Assembly (NCBI RefSeq): GCF_002091755.1
Contig: NZ_BDAI01000002.1
Coordinates: forward strand, 1 to 64,000
Direction of reading: 5' to 3'
Length of the DNA: 64,000 nt
Origin: Pseudomonas nitroreducens NBRC 12694
Lineage (GTDB): Bacteria > Pseudomonadota > Gammaproteobacteria > Pseudomonadales > Pseudomonadaceae
A program made the translations under genes and the position numbers. Below are positions 52,808-62,230 of this stretch, piece after piece. Numbering within the stretch: the stretch's first letter is position 1; the number at the start of each line of letters is the position of its first letter. The notes under the pieces were generated by a model that worked only from the letters and a program-made list of their open reading frames with translations, was not told where the DNA came from and did not search any database.

Positions 52808-52831
52808 AGCCGCCCTCGGGCGGCTTTTTTG
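52808..52831 (+). terminator. Intrinsic terminator
   Basis: AGCCGCCC, TC, GGGCGGCT and six T residues, 29 bases after the START-domain stop. Confidence 0.9.
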
Positions 52832-52838
52832 CTTTTGC

Positions 52839-52924
52839 AGGAGCGAGGTGACGCCCAGTTCCTGCTCGCGAACCGAGGGGTGGGGAAGCTCGCAGCGGGG
52901 CTGTTCGCGAGCAAGCTCGCTCCT
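52839..52924. repeat. REP doublet, one arm interrupted
   Basis: TTCGCGAGCAAGCTCGCTCCT (52904-52924) is an intact Pseudomonas REP. The facing copy, AGGAGCGAG ... TGCTCGCGAA (52839-52872), is split by 15 inserted bases. Same family as 30453-30518. Confidence 0.7.
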
Positions 52925-52942
52925 CCAGAAAAGCCGTGGCAA

Positions 52943-52970
52943 TAAAAAGGCCGCCCGAAGGCGGCCTTTT
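52943..52970. terminator. Bidirectional terminator downstream of gltA
   Basis: AAAAAGGCCGCC, CGAA loop, GGCGGCCTTTTC. The A/T flanks suit termination from both sides; it ends gltA on the minus strand. Confidence 0.88.
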
Positions 52971-52987
52971 CTTTTACGCCGTAGCGC

Positions 52988-54271
52988 TTAGCGGGCCTTG
53001 AGGTCCACGAAGTCGCGCTGGGTGGCGCCGGTGTACAGCTGGCGCGGACGGCCGATCTTGTACGGGCCGGAGAGCATTTCCTGCCAGTGCGAGATCCAGC
53101 CCACGGTACGTGCCAGGGCGAAGATCACGGTGAACATGCTGGTCGGAATGCCGATGGCCTTCAGGATGATGCCGGAGTAGAAGTCCACGTTCGGGTAGAG
53201 GTTGCGCTCTACGAAGTACGGATCGTGGCGGGCGATTTCTTCCAGCTTCATGGCCAGTTCCAGTTGCGGGTCGTTGATGCCCAACTCCTGGAGAACCTCG
53301 TCGCAGGTCTGCTTCATGACCTTGGCGCGCGGGTCGAAGTTCTTGTAGACGCGGTGGCCGAAGCCCATCAGTTTGAACGGATCGTTCTTGTCCTTGGCCT
53401 TGGCCACGAACTTCTCGATGTTCGACACGTCACCGATCTCGTCCAGCATGCGCAGAACGGCTTCGTTCGCACCGCCGTGAGCCGGTCCCCACAGGGCGGC
53501 GATGCCCGAGGCGATACAGGCGAACGGATTGGCACCCGAGGAGCCCGCCAGGCGAACGGTGGAAGTGGAGGCGTTCTGCTCGTGGTCGGCGTGCAGGATA
53601 AAGATGCGGTCCATGGCCTTGGCCAGCACAGGGCTGATCGGCTTGGTCTCGCAGGGGGTGTTGAACATCATATGCAGGAAGTTTTCTGCATAGTTCAGGT
53701 CGTTGCGCGGGTACATCATCGGCTCGCCCTTGGAGTACTTGTACACCATGGCAGCGATGGTCGGCATCTTGGCGATCAGACGATGCGCCGAGACTTCCCG
53801 GTGCTTCGGATTATTGATGTCCAGGGAGTCGTGATAGAAGGCGGAGAGGGCACCGATTACGCCGCACATCACGGCCATCGGGTGCGCATCACGGCGGAAA
53901 CCGTTGAAGAAGGTCTTCAGCTGCTCGTGAACCATGGTGTGGTTCTTGATGGTGCCGACGAACTTCTCTTTCTGCTCGGCAGTGGGCAGTTCGCCGTTGA
54001 GCAGCAGGTAGCAGGTTTCCAGGTAGTCGGACTTCTCGGCGAGCTGTTCGATCGGGTAGCCGCGGTGCAGCAGTACACCTTTATCGCCGTCGATGAAGGT
54101 GATCTTCGACTCGCAGGAGGCAGTGGACATGAAGCCGGGGTCGAAAGTGAAGTGACCCGTGGAGGTCAGGCCCCGCACGTCGACAACATCGGGACCCAGC
54201 GTGCCGGAGAGGACAGGCAGTTCGACGGGGGCAGCGCCCTCGATGATCAACTGCGCTTTTTTGTCAGCCAT
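52988..54271 (-). CDS. gltA: Citrate synthase (type II)
   Basis: Condenses oxaloacetate and acetyl-CoA to citrate. The 427-residue protein is the length of NADH-sensitive hexameric enzymes. Active-site segments: ILHADHEQNASTSTVRLAGSSGANPFA (His), WGPAHGGANEAVL (His), GFGHRVYKNFDPRAK (His/Arg) and NVDFYSGI (Asp). GGAGG lies 7 bases before the ATG. It has its own promoter and is divergent from sdhC. Confidence 0.98.
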   Translation of the reverse strand: MADKKAQLIIEGAAPVELPVLSGTLGPDVVDVRGLTSTGHFTFDPGFMSTASCESKITFIDGDKGVLLHRGYPIEQLAEKSDYLETCYLLLNGELPTAEQKEKFVGTIKNHTMVHEQLKTFFNGFRRDAHPMAVMCGVIGALSAFYHDSLDINNPKHREVSAHRLIAKMPTIAAMVYKYSKGEPMMYPRNDLNYAENFLHMMFNTPCETKPISPVLAKAMDRIFILHADHEQNASTSTVRLAGSSGANPFACIASGIAALWGPAHGGANEAVLRMLDEIGDVSNIEKFVAKAKDKNDPFKLMGFGHRVYKNFDPRAKVMKQTCDEVLQELGINDPQLELAMKLEEIARHDPYFVERNLYPNVDFYSGIILKAIGIPTSMFTVIFALARTVGWISHWQEMLSGPYKIGRPRQLYTGATQRDFVDLKAR

Positions 54272-54330
54272 GATGGCCTCCTATTTATGCTTGAAATCAT
54301 CTGTACGACCCCCCACGCAGGGCCCGCACC

Positions 54331-54358
54331 ACTATAGAGAGATAAATCCGAATGTCAA
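54331..54358 (-). promoter_or_regulatory. Sigma-70 promoter of gltA
   Basis: On the minus strand TTGACA (54358-54353), 16-base spacer, TATAGT (54336-54331). Near consensus; predicted start near 54324 gives a leader of about 53 bases. Confidence 0.75.
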
Positions 54359-54472
54359 TTTGCACAATCGGAGAAGTTTGGCTCCTCCAAGCCCCTGTTT
54401 TGCCGGAAAAATTTGCCTGTTTACGCCTTTTATGGGGGTGCGGCAATTAGTCCTTAGGTGGAGGTCTTTCCG

Positions 54473-54501
54473 TTGTCATTAGGGGCCTAACTGTCTATAC
54501 T
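54473..54501 (+). promoter_or_regulatory. Sigma-70 promoter of sdhCDAB
   Basis: TTGTCA (54473-54478), 17-base spacer, TATACT (54496-54501). Predicted start near 54508, leaving a leader of about 118 bases before the GTG of sdhC. Confidence 0.75.
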
Positions 54502-54625
54502 CGGCGACCAGCCGCCAAGGGCCGTCCGGCCTCGCTTGATTGGTGGTTGTCACTCCCGAAGGTGATGGGTACCTGACAAGTGCACCTCCCGACAACTAGC
54601 CCTGATCCATAGAAGGGCTCTCAGT

Positions 54626-55012
54626 GTGAAAAAAGCCGTGAATAGCAAACGACCCGTAAACCTAGACCTAAGGACCATCCAACTCCCTATCACTGCTTAC
54701 ACGTCGATTCTCCACCGTATCTCCGGCGTCATTCTGTTCGTGGGTATCGCAGTGCTGCTGTTCGCACTGGATCGTTCCCTCGCATCCGAAGACAGCTTCG
54801 AGCAGGTGAAGGCGTGTCTGACCCATCCGTTGGTCAAGCTTGTGATTTGGGGCCTGCTGTCTGCGCTGCTGTACCACCTGGTAGCCGGTATTCGTCACCT
54901 CGTCATGGACGCAGGTATTGGCGAAACACTGGAAGGCGGTAAGCGTGGTTCGAAAATCGTCATCGCTGTCGCAGTGGTGCTGATCGTTCTGGCGGGGGTA
55001 TGGGTATGGTAA
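54626..55012 (+). CDS. sdhC: Succinate dehydrogenase cytochrome b556 subunit
   Basis: Membrane anchor of complex II, 128 residues with three helices. RPVNLDLRTIQLPITAYTSILHRISG contains the Ser/Arg quinone-site segment; the second helix has the haem-ligand His region LLSALLYHLVAGIRHLVMD. GTG start. First gene of the sdhCDAB unit; overlaps sdhD. Confidence 0.96.
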   Translation: MKKAVNSKRPVNLDLRTIQLPITAYTSILHRISGVILFVGIAVLLFALDRSLASEDSFEQVKACLTHPLVKLVIWGLLSALLYHLVAGIRHLVMDAGIGETLEGGKRGSKIVIAVAVVLIVLAGVWVW

Positions 55013-55374
55013 CTAACGTCACTAACTTGTCGCGTTCGGGTCTCTACGACTGGATGGTCCAGCGCGTCTCCGCGGTCGTTCTCGCGGCTTATGTTCTCTT
55101 CCTGCTGGGCTTCCTGATCGCTCACCCAGGTATCACCTACGCCGAGTGGCATGGTCTGTTCTCCCACAGCCTGATGAAGATCTTCAGCCTGTTGACGCTG
55201 GTGTCCCTGAGCGTGCACGCATGGGTCGGTATGTGGACCATCACCACCGACTACCTGACTCCGATGGCGCTGGGCAAGTCCGCGACCGTCGTGCGTTTCC
55301 TCGTCCAGGCGGTATGCGGCATGGCCATGTTCGCATTCTTCGTCTGGGGTGTGCAGATTCTCTGGGGTAACTGA
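55006..55374 (+). CDS. sdhD: Succinate dehydrogenase membrane anchor subunit
   Basis: 122-residue second anchor with three helices. SRSGLYDWMVQRVSAVVLAAYVLF and LVSLSVHAWVGMWTITTDYL (haem-ligand His) are visible. I chose the second of two in-frame ATGs six bases apart since it matches the usual MVTNVTNLSRSG start; it overlaps sdhC by 7 bases. Confidence 0.95.
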   Translation: MVTNVTNLSRSGLYDWMVQRVSAVVLAAYVLFLLGFLIAHPGITYAEWHGLFSHSLMKIFSLLTLVSLSVHAWVGMWTITTDYLTPMALGKSATVVRFLVQAVCGMAMFAFFVWGVQILWGN

Positions 55375-55377
55375 TCC

Positions 55378-57150
55378 ATGGCTAGCATTCGCTCTCTTTC
55401 TTTCGACGCCATCATCGTGGGTGGCGGCGGTGCCGGCATGCGTGCCGCACTGCAACTGGCTCAGGGTGGTCACAAGACTGCCGTGGTGACCAAGGTCTTC
55501 CCGACCCGTTCGCACACCGTATCCGCCCAGGGCGGCATCACCTGCGCCATCGCTTCGGCCGACCCGAACGATGATTGGCGCTGGCACATGTACGACACCG
55601 TCAAGGGCTCCGACTACATCGGTGACCAGGACGCGATCGAATACATGTGCTCCGTCGGCCCGGAAGCCGTGTTCGAGCTGGAACACATGGGTCTGCCGTT
55701 CTCCCGTACCGAACAGGGCCGCATCTATCAGCGTCCGTTCGGTGGCCAGTCCAAGGACTTCGGCAAGGGTGGCCAGGCTGCTCGTACCTGTGCCGCGGCT
55801 GACCGTACCGGTCACGCCCTGCTGCACACCCTCTATCAGGCCAACCTGAAGAACGGTACTTCCTTCCTTAATGAGTGGTACGCAGTCGATCTGGTGAAGA
55901 ACCAGGACGGTCATGTGGTTGGCGTCATCGCCATCGACATCGAAACCGGCGACACCGTTTATATCCGCTCCAAGGCCGTGGTCCTGGCCACTGGCGGTGC
56001 CGGCCGTATCTACGCCTCCACCACCAACGCCCTGATCAACACCGGTGACGGTATCGGCATGGCGCTGCGCGCTGGTGTGCCGGTGCAGGACATCGAGATG
56101 TGGCAGTTCCACCCGACCGGCATCGCCGGCGCTGGTGTACTGGTCACCGAAGGCTGCCGCGGTGAAGGCGGCTACCTGATCAACGCCCATGGCGAGCGTT
56201 TCATGGAGCGTTACGCTCCGAACGCCAAGGATCTGGCCGGCCGCGACGTGGTTGCCCGTTCCATGGTGAAAGAAGTGATCGCCGGCAACGGCGTGGGCCC
56301 GAACAAGGACCACGTACTGCTGAAGCTCGACCACCTCGGCGAAGAAGTTCTGCACAGCCGCCTGCCCGGCATCTGCGAACTGTCCAAGACCTTCGCCCAC
56401 GTCGACCCGGTCGTCGCTCCGATCCCGGTTATTCCGACCTGCCACTACATGATGGGCGGCGTGGCCACCAACATCCATGGCCAGGCCCTGACTACCGATG
56501 CCAACGGCAACGAGCAGATCGTCGAAGGCCTGTTCGCCGTAGGCGAAGTGGCGTGCGTATCGGTCCACGGCGCCAACCGCCTGGGCGGCAACTCGCTGCT
56601 CGACCTGGTTGTGTTCGGTCGTGCCACCGGCCTGCACCTGGAGAAGGCGCTCAAGGATGGTATCGAGCACCGCCAGGCTTCCGAGTCCGACCTGGAATCC
56701 GCTTTCAAGCGCCTGAACGGTGTGAACGAGCGCACCAGCGGCGAAGAAGTCGCTCCGCTCAAGCGCGAGCTGCAATCCTGCATGCAGAACTACTTCGGTG
56801 TGTTCCGTACCGGCGAGTACATGCAGAAAGGTATCGCTCAGCTGGCTGATCTGCGTGAGCGTATCGCCACCGTCAAGATCAACGACAAGAGCCAGGCATT
56901 CAACACGGCGCGTATCGAAGCGCTGGAACTGCAGAACCTCCTCGAAGTGGCCGAAGCCACTGCGATTGCGGCAGAAGCCCGCAAAGAGTCCCGCGGCGCG
57001 CATGCCCGTGAAGACTTCGAGGAGCGCGATGACGAGAACTGGCTGTGCCACACCCTGTACTTCCCGGGTGAGAAGCGTGTAGCCAAGCGTGCCGTCAACT
57101 TCGCGCCGAAAACTGTTCCGGCATTCGAACCCAAGGTTCGTACTTACTAA
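55378..57150 (+). CDS. sdhA: Succinate dehydrogenase flavoprotein subunit
   Basis: 590-residue catalytic subunit. GGGGAG dinucleotide loop (15-20), His46 in RSHTVSAQGG for covalent FAD, QFHPTGIAGAGVL, the catalytic Arg in ERYAPNAKDLAGRDVV, and HGANRLGGNSLLDLVVFG. Begins 3 bases after sdhD. Codons favour CGT/GGT endings, a sign of high expression. Confidence 0.98.
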   Translation: MASIRSLSFDAIIVGGGGAGMRAALQLAQGGHKTAVVTKVFPTRSHTVSAQGGITCAIASADPNDDWRWHMYDTVKGSDYIGDQDAIEYMCSVGPEAVFELEHMGLPFSRTEQGRIYQRPFGGQSKDFGKGGQAARTCAAADRTGHALLHTLYQANLKNGTSFLNEWYAVDLVKNQDGHVVGVIAIDIETGDTVYIRSKAVVLATGGAGRIYASTTNALINTGDGIGMALRAGVPVQDIEMWQFHPTGIAGAGVLVTEGCRGEGGYLINAHGERFMERYAPNAKDLAGRDVVARSMVKEVIAGNGVGPNKDHVLLKLDHLGEEVLHSRLPGICELSKTFAHVDPVVAPIPVIPTCHYMMGGVATNIHGQALTTDANGNEQIVEGLFAVGEVACVSVHGANRLGGNSLLDLVVFGRATGLHLEKALKDGIEHRQASESDLESAFKRLNGVNERTSGEEVAPLKRELQSCMQNYFGVFRTGEYMQKGIAQLADLRERIATVKINDKSQAFNTARIEALELQNLLEVAEATAIAAEARKESRGAHAREDFEERDDENWLCHTLYFPGEKRVAKRAVNFAPKTVPAFEPKVRTY

Positions 57151-57161
57151 GGGTGCCCGCC

Positions 57162-57869
57162 ATGTTGCAAGTGAGTGTTTACCGCTACAACCCTGAGAAG
57201 GACGCTGCACCCTACATGCAGGACTTCCAGGTCGATACCGACGGCAAGGACATCATGGTCCTGGACGTGCTGGCGCTGATCAAGGAACAGGACGAGGGCT
57301 TCTCCTATCGTCGTTCCTGCCGTGAAGGCGTGTGCGGTTCCGACGGTATGAACATCAACGGCAAGAACGGCCTGGCCTGCATCACCCCCCTGTCGGCCGC
57401 TGGCCTGAAGGGCGGCAAGCTGGTTCTGCGTCCGCTGCCGGGCCTGCCGGTCATTCGTGACCTGGTCGTCGATATGCGCATCTTCTACAAACAGTACGAG
57501 AGCGTGAAGCCGTTCCTGCAGAACAAATATGCAGCGCCGGCCATCGAGCGTCTGCAGAGCCCGGAAGAGCGCGAGAAGCTGGACGGTCTGTACGAGTGCA
57601 TCCTGTGCGCCTGCTGCTCGACCTCCTGCCCGTCGTTCTGGTGGAACCCCGACAAGTTCCTGGGTCCCGCCGCGCTGCTGCAGGCCTACCGCTTCCTGGC
57701 CGACAGCCGTGACACCGAAACTCAGGCGCGCCTGGCGAGCCTGGATGACCCGTTCAGCGTCTTCCGCTGCCGCGGGATCATGAACTGCGTGAACGTTTGC
57801 CCGAAGGGTCTGAACCCCACCAAGGCAATCGGTCACATCCGTAACATGCTGCTGCAGAGCGGTACTTGA
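57162..57869 (+). CDS. sdhB: Succinate dehydrogenase iron-sulfur subunit
   Basis: 235-residue subunit with three clusters: [2Fe-2S] ligands in SCREGVCGSDGM ... LAC, [4Fe-4S] in CILCACCSTSCPSFWW, and [3Fe-4S] in CRGIMNCVNVCPKGLNP. Ends the sdh unit; a 249-base hairpin-rich gap follows before sucA. ATG at MLQVSVYRYN. Confidence 0.98.
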   Translation: MLQVSVYRYNPEKDAAPYMQDFQVDTDGKDIMVLDVLALIKEQDEGFSYRRSCREGVCGSDGMNINGKNGLACITPLSAAGLKGGKLVLRPLPGLPVIRDLVVDMRIFYKQYESVKPFLQNKYAAPAIERLQSPEEREKLDGLYECILCACCSTSCPSFWWNPDKFLGPAALLQAYRFLADSRDTETQARLASLDDPFSVFRCRGIMNCVNVCPKGLNPTKAIGHIRNMLLQSGT

Positions 57870-57914
57870 TCTGCGGGCCTTGCGCCCAAAGATCATGAAA
57901 GAGCGACACCTGTG

Positions 57915-57936
57915 CCGCCGGAACATTGTCCGGCGG
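57915..57936 (+). promoter_or_regulatory. First hairpin of the sdhB-sucA gap
   Basis: CCGCCGGA, ACATTG loop, TCCGGCGG: perfect 8-bp stem 46 bases after sdhB. Confidence 0.5.
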
Positions 57937-57946
57937 TACAGTCCTT

Positions 57947-57980
57947 AGGACCCAAGCCCACAAAGCGGGGGTCCTGTTTT
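57947..57980 (+). terminator. Terminator-like hairpin between sdhB and sucA
   Basis: AGGACCC and GGGTCCT form a 7-bp stem with a 15-base loop, followed by GTTTTG. May cause partial termination, separating sdh from suc expression. A further dyad, TCCGGG-N6-CCCGGA, follows at 58009-58026. Confidence 0.5.
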
Positions 57981-58118
57981 GAAAACGTATATATGACCAG
58001 CAGGGGCATCCGGGCTGGTACCCGGACTATCTGCGGGAATCGGTGGCTTGAAGTCGCTGTGTTTGACTTCGCGCCAGAGGTTCCACAGGTGGAGTCCCCT
58101 TACCGAGGGTGACCAAGC

Positions 58119-60950
58119 ATGCACGAAAGCGTAATGCAGCGGATGTGGAACAGTGCCCATCTATCCGGTGGAAACGCTGCCTACGTCGAAGAGCTCTACG
58201 AGCTCTACCTGCACGACCCGAACGCTGTGCCAGAAGAGTGGCGCACGTACTTCCAGAAGCTTCCTGCCGACGGCAATCCTGCCCCCGACGTTTCGCATTC
58301 CTCTATCCGTGATCATTTCGTACTCCTGGCCAAGAACCAGCGCCGCGCCGCGCCTGTTTCCGCTGGCAGCGTAAGCACCGAGCACGAGAAAAAGCAGGTT
58401 GAAGTCCTGCGTCTGATCCTGGCATACCGTCTGCGTGGACATCAGGCAGCATCGCTCGATCCGCTGGGTCTCTGGGTGCGTACCGCTCCCTCCGATCTGT
58501 CGCTCGAACACTACGGGCTCACCGCTGCAGACCTCGACACTACTTTCCGGACCGGTGAGCTCTACATCGGCAAGGAAGAAGCGACCCTGCGTGAAATCAT
58601 CGATGCGCTGAAGCAGACCTACTGCAGCACCATCGGCGCCGAGTTCATGCACATCGTCGATTCCGAACAGCGCCACTGGTTCGCCCAGCGCCTGGAAAGC
58701 GTCCGTGGCCGTCCGACGTATTCCGCCGACGCCCGCTCCCACCTGCTCGAGCGCCTGACCGCTGCCGAAGGCCTGGAAAAGTACCTGGGCACCAAGTACC
58801 CGGGCACCAAGCGCTTCGGCCTGGAAGGCGGTGAAAGCCTGATCCCGATGGTCGACGAGATCATCCAGCGCTCCGGCTCCTATGGCGTGAAGGAAATCGT
58901 CATCGGCATGGCCCACCGCGGCCGTCTGAACGTCCTGGTCAACACCCTGGGCAAGAACCCGCGCGAGCTGTTCGACGAGTTCGAAGGCAAGAAGCTGGTC
59001 GAGATGGGCTCCGGTGACGTGAAGTACCACCAGGGCTTCTCCTCCAACGTCATGACCACCGGCGGTGAAGTCCACCTGGCCCTGGCGTTCAACCCCTCGC
59101 ACCTGGAAATCGTTTCCCCGGTGGTCGAGGGTTCGGTACGCGCCCGCCAGGACCGTCGCAAGGACGGCAGCGGCGACAAGGTCGTGCCGATCTCCATCCA
59201 CGGTGATGCCGCCTTCGCGGGGCAGGGCGTGGTCATGGAGACCTTCCAGATGTCGCAGACCCGTGCTTACAAGACGGGCGGCACCATCCACATCGTGATC
59301 AACAACCAGGTCGGCTTCACCACCAGCCGTCAGGACGACGCTCGCTCCACCGAGTACGCGACCGACGTGGCGAAGATGATCCAGGCGCCGATCTTCCATG
59401 TGAACGGCGACGATCCGGAAGCGGTCCTGTTCGTGACCCAACTGGCCGTCGACTACCGCATGCAGTTCAAGCGTGACGTGGTCATCGACCTGGTCTGCTA
59501 CCGCCGTCGCGGCCACAACGAGGCCGACGAGCCGAGCGGCACCCAGCCGCTGATGTACCAGCAGATCGCCAAGCAGCGCACCACCCGTGAACTGTATGCC
59601 GACGCGCTGATCGCTGCCGGCGTGCAGAGCACCGAGCAGGCCCAGGAGAAGGTCGACGAATACCGCGACGCTCTCGACAACGGTCAGCACGTGGTGAAGA
59701 GCCTGGTCAAGGAGCCCAACAAGGAGCTCTTCGTCGACTGGCGTCCGTACGTGGGGCACGCCTGGACCGCGCGTCACGACACCCGCTTCGACCTGAAGAC
59801 CCTGCAGGACCTCTCCGCCAAGCTGCTGGAAACCCCGGACGGCTTCGTCATGCAGCGTCAGGTGCAGAAGATCTACGAAGACCGCGCGAAGATGGCTGCC
59901 GGCGGCATGCCCATCAACTGGGGCTTCGCCGAGAACCTGGCCTACGCCACCCTGCTGTTCGAAGGTCACCCGGTGCGCATGACCGGCCAGGACGTCGGCC
60001 GCGGTACCTTCTCGCACCGCCATGCGGCGCTGCATAACCAGAAGGACGACTCGGTCTACATCCCGCTGGCTCACCTGTTCGACGGCCAGCCGCGCGTCAG
60101 CCTGTACGATTCCTACCTCTCGGAAGAAGCCGTACTGGCCTTCGAATACGGCTACGCCACCACCACGCCGAACGCGCTGGTGATCTGGGAGGCCCAGTTC
60201 GGTGACTTCGCCAACGGTGCGCAGGTCGTGATCGACCAGTTCATCACCAGCGGCGAGACCAAGTGGCAACGTCTGTGTGGTCTGACCATGCTGCTGCCGC
60301 ACGGTTACGAAGGCCAGGGTCCGGAGCACTCCTCCGCGCGTCTGGAGCGTTACCTGCAGCTGTGCGCCGAGCAGAACATCCAGGTCTGCGTGCCGACTAC
60401 CCCGGCTCAGGTCTACCACATGCTGCGCCGTCAGGTGATCCGTCCGCTGCGCAAACCGCTGATCGTGATGACTCCGAAGTCGCTGCTGCGGCACAAGCTG
60501 GCCATCTCGACCCTGGAAGATCTGGCAGACGGCTCTTTCCAGACTGTGATCAACGAGATCGACAGCCTGGATCCGAAGAAAGTCGACCGCATCGTGCTGT
60601 GCAGCGGCAAGGTGTACTACGACCTGCTGGAGAAGCGTCGCGCCGAAGGTCTCGAGAACATCGCGATCGTTCGTCTCGAGCAGCTGTATCCGTTCCCGGA
60701 AGACGATCTGGCCGAGGTGCTGTCGCAGTACAAGAACCTCAAGCACATCGTCTGGTGTCAGGAAGAGCCGATGAACCAGGGTGCCTGGTTCTGCTCGCAG
60801 CACCATATGCGTCGTGTCATCGCCGCGCACAAGAAAGGTCTCAACCTGGAATACGCGGGCCGCGAAGGCTCGGCAGCTCCGGCTTGCGGCTACGCTTCGA
60901 TGCACGCCGAGCAGCAGGAAAAACTGCTGCAGGACGCCTTCACCGTTTAA
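58119..60950 (+). CDS. sucA: 2-oxoglutarate dehydrogenase E1 component
   Basis: Thiamine-diphosphate-dependent decarboxylase of the 2-oxoglutarate dehydrogenase complex, 943 residues. N-terminal MQRMWNSAHLSGGNAAYVEELYELY is the E2-binding region; RFGLEGGESLIPM, GMAHRGRLNVLVNTLGK, IHGDAAFAGQGVVMETFQ and VCYRRRGHNEADEPS are active-site and TPP/Mg segments. GAGGGTGACC precedes the ATG. Confidence 0.98.
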   Translation: MHESVMQRMWNSAHLSGGNAAYVEELYELYLHDPNAVPEEWRTYFQKLPADGNPAPDVSHSSIRDHFVLLAKNQRRAAPVSAGSVSTEHEKKQVEVLRLILAYRLRGHQAASLDPLGLWVRTAPSDLSLEHYGLTAADLDTTFRTGELYIGKEEATLREIIDALKQTYCSTIGAEFMHIVDSEQRHWFAQRLESVRGRPTYSADARSHLLERLTAAEGLEKYLGTKYPGTKRFGLEGGESLIPMVDEIIQRSGSYGVKEIVIGMAHRGRLNVLVNTLGKNPRELFDEFEGKKLVEMGSGDVKYHQGFSSNVMTTGGEVHLALAFNPSHLEIVSPVVEGSVRARQDRRKDGSGDKVVPISIHGDAAFAGQGVVMETFQMSQTRAYKTGGTIHIVINNQVGFTTSRQDDARSTEYATDVAKMIQAPIFHVNGDDPEAVLFVTQLAVDYRMQFKRDVVIDLVCYRRRGHNEADEPSGTQPLMYQQIAKQRTTRELYADALIAAGVQSTEQAQEKVDEYRDALDNGQHVVKSLVKEPNKELFVDWRPYVGHAWTARHDTRFDLKTLQDLSAKLLETPDGFVMQRQVQKIYEDRAKMAAGGMPINWGFAENLAYATLLFEGHPVRMTGQDVGRGTFSHRHAALHNQKDDSVYIPLAHLFDGQPRVSLYDSYLSEEAVLAFEYGYATTTPNALVIWEAQFGDFANGAQVVIDQFITSGETKWQRLCGLTMLLPHGYEGQGPEHSSARLERYLQLCAEQNIQVCVPTTPAQVYHMLRRQVIRPLRKPLIVMTPKSLLRHKLAISTLEDLADGSFQTVINEIDSLDPKKVDRIVLCSGKVYYDLLEKRRAEGLENIAIVRLEQLYPFPEDDLAEVLSQYKNLKHIVWCQEEPMNQGAWFCSQHHMRRVIAAHKKGLNLEYAGREGSAAPACGYASMHAEQQEKLLQDAFTV

Positions 60951-60992
60951 CGCCAACGCGCAGTTGATACCGAATTTAAGGAAACACACATA

Positions 60993-62219
60993 ATGGCTAT
61001 CGAAATCAAAGCCCCAACCTTCCCGGAATCGGTTGCCGACGGCACCGTTGCAACCTGGCACAAGAAGGTCGGTGAAGCCGTCAAGCGCGACGAACTGATC
61101 GTCGACATCGAGACCGACAAGGTCGTGATCGAAGTACTGGCCGAGGCTGACGGCGTCCTGGCAGAGATCGTCAAGAACGAAGGCGACACCGTTCTCTCCA
61201 ACGAACTGCTGGGCAAGCTGAGCGAAGGCGGTGCTGCCGCTGCCGCTCCGGCTGCTGCCTCGGCTCCCGCTGCTGCACCTGCTGCCGCTGCACCGGCCGC
61301 CGCTGGCGACGACAACATCCTCTCGCCGGCTGCCCGCAAGCTGGCCGAAGAGAATGGCATCGACCCGAACAGCCTGGCCGGTACCGGCAAGGGCGGTCGC
61401 GTGACCAAGGAAGACGTCGTCGCTGCCGTTGAAGCGAAGAAGAACGCCCCGGCCGCCGCTCCGGCTGCCAAGGCTGCAGCTCCGGCTGCCGAGGCTCCGG
61501 TCTTCGCCGCTGGCGACCGCGTCGAGAAGCGCGTTCCGATGACCCGCCTGCGCGCCAAGGTTGCCGAGCGTCTGGTCGAGGCCCAGTCCTCCATGGCCAT
61601 GCTGACTACCTTCAACGAAGTCAACATGAAGCCGATCATGGACCTGCGCAACAAGTACAAGGACCTGTTCGAGAAGAAGCACAACGGCGTACGCCTGGGC
61701 TTCATGTCCTTCTTCGTCAAGGCCGCCACCGAAGCCCTGAAGCGCTTCCCGGGCGTCAACGCCTCGATCGACGGCAACGACATCGTCTACCACGGCTACC
61801 AGGATATCGGCGTAGCCGTTTCCAGCGACCGCGGTCTGGTCGTACCGGTCCTGCGTAACGCCGAGTTCATGAGCCTGGCCGAGATCGAAAACGGCATCGC
61901 CACCTTCGGCAAGAAAGCCAAAGACGGCAAGCTGTCCATCGAAGACATGACCGGTGGTACTTTCACCATTTCCAACGGTGGCGTATTTGGATCGCTCCTG
62001 TCGACTCCGATCGTCAACCCGCCGCAGACCGCCATCCTCGGCATGCACAAGATCCAGGAGCGCCCGATGGCCGTTAACGGCCAGGTTGTGATCCTGCCGA
62101 TGATGTACCTGGCGCTGTCCTACGATCACCGCATGATCGATGGCAAGGAAGCGGTAAGCTTCCTGGTCACCATGAAGGATCTGCTGGAAGATCCGGCTCG
62201 CCTGCTGCTGGACGTCTGA
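60993..62219 (+). CDS. sucB: Dihydrolipoyl succinyltransferase (E2)
   Basis: 408-residue core of the complex. Single lipoyl domain with Lys43 in IETDKVV, an Ala/Pro linker (about 82-105), a peripheral-subunit-binding domain (about 108-142, SPAARKLAEENGID), a second Ala-rich linker, and the catalytic domain with SYDHRMIDGKEAV (His). Starts 42 bases after sucA with AAGGAA upstream. Confidence 0.98.
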   Translation: MAIEIKAPTFPESVADGTVATWHKKVGEAVKRDELIVDIETDKVVIEVLAEADGVLAEIVKNEGDTVLSNELLGKLSEGGAAAAAPAAASAPAAAPAAAAPAAAGDDNILSPAARKLAEENGIDPNSLAGTGKGGRVTKEDVVAAVEAKKNAPAAAPAAKAAAPAAEAPVFAAGDRVEKRVPMTRLRAKVAERLVEAQSSMAMLTTFNEVNMKPIMDLRNKYKDLFEKKHNGVRLGFMSFFVKAATEALKRFPGVNASIDGNDIVYHGYQDIGVAVSSDRGLVVPVLRNAEFMSLAEIENGIATFGKKAKDGKLSIEDMTGGTFTISNGGVFGSLLSTPIVNPPQTAILGMHKIQERPMAVNGQVVILPMMYLALSYDHRMIDGKEAVSFLVTMKDLLEDPARLLLDV

Positions 62220-62230
62220 TACGTCAGTTC

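Noticed and set aside
54895..57210. A 771-codon minus-strand frame opposite sdhD/sdhA
   Set aside because: Shadow of sdhA; low-complexity His/Gln/Val-rich translation typical of antisense frames in high-GC genomes.
57980..58000. A sigma-70 promoter at GTATATATG before sucA
   Set aside because: TATATA could be a -10, but no acceptable -35 lies 16-18 bases upstream; that position is in the hairpin loop.
58161..62129. A 1322-codon open frame on the minus strand opposite sucA and sucB
   Set aside because: It is antisense to two certain TCA-cycle genes, has no recognisable domain and reflects high-GC codon structure.
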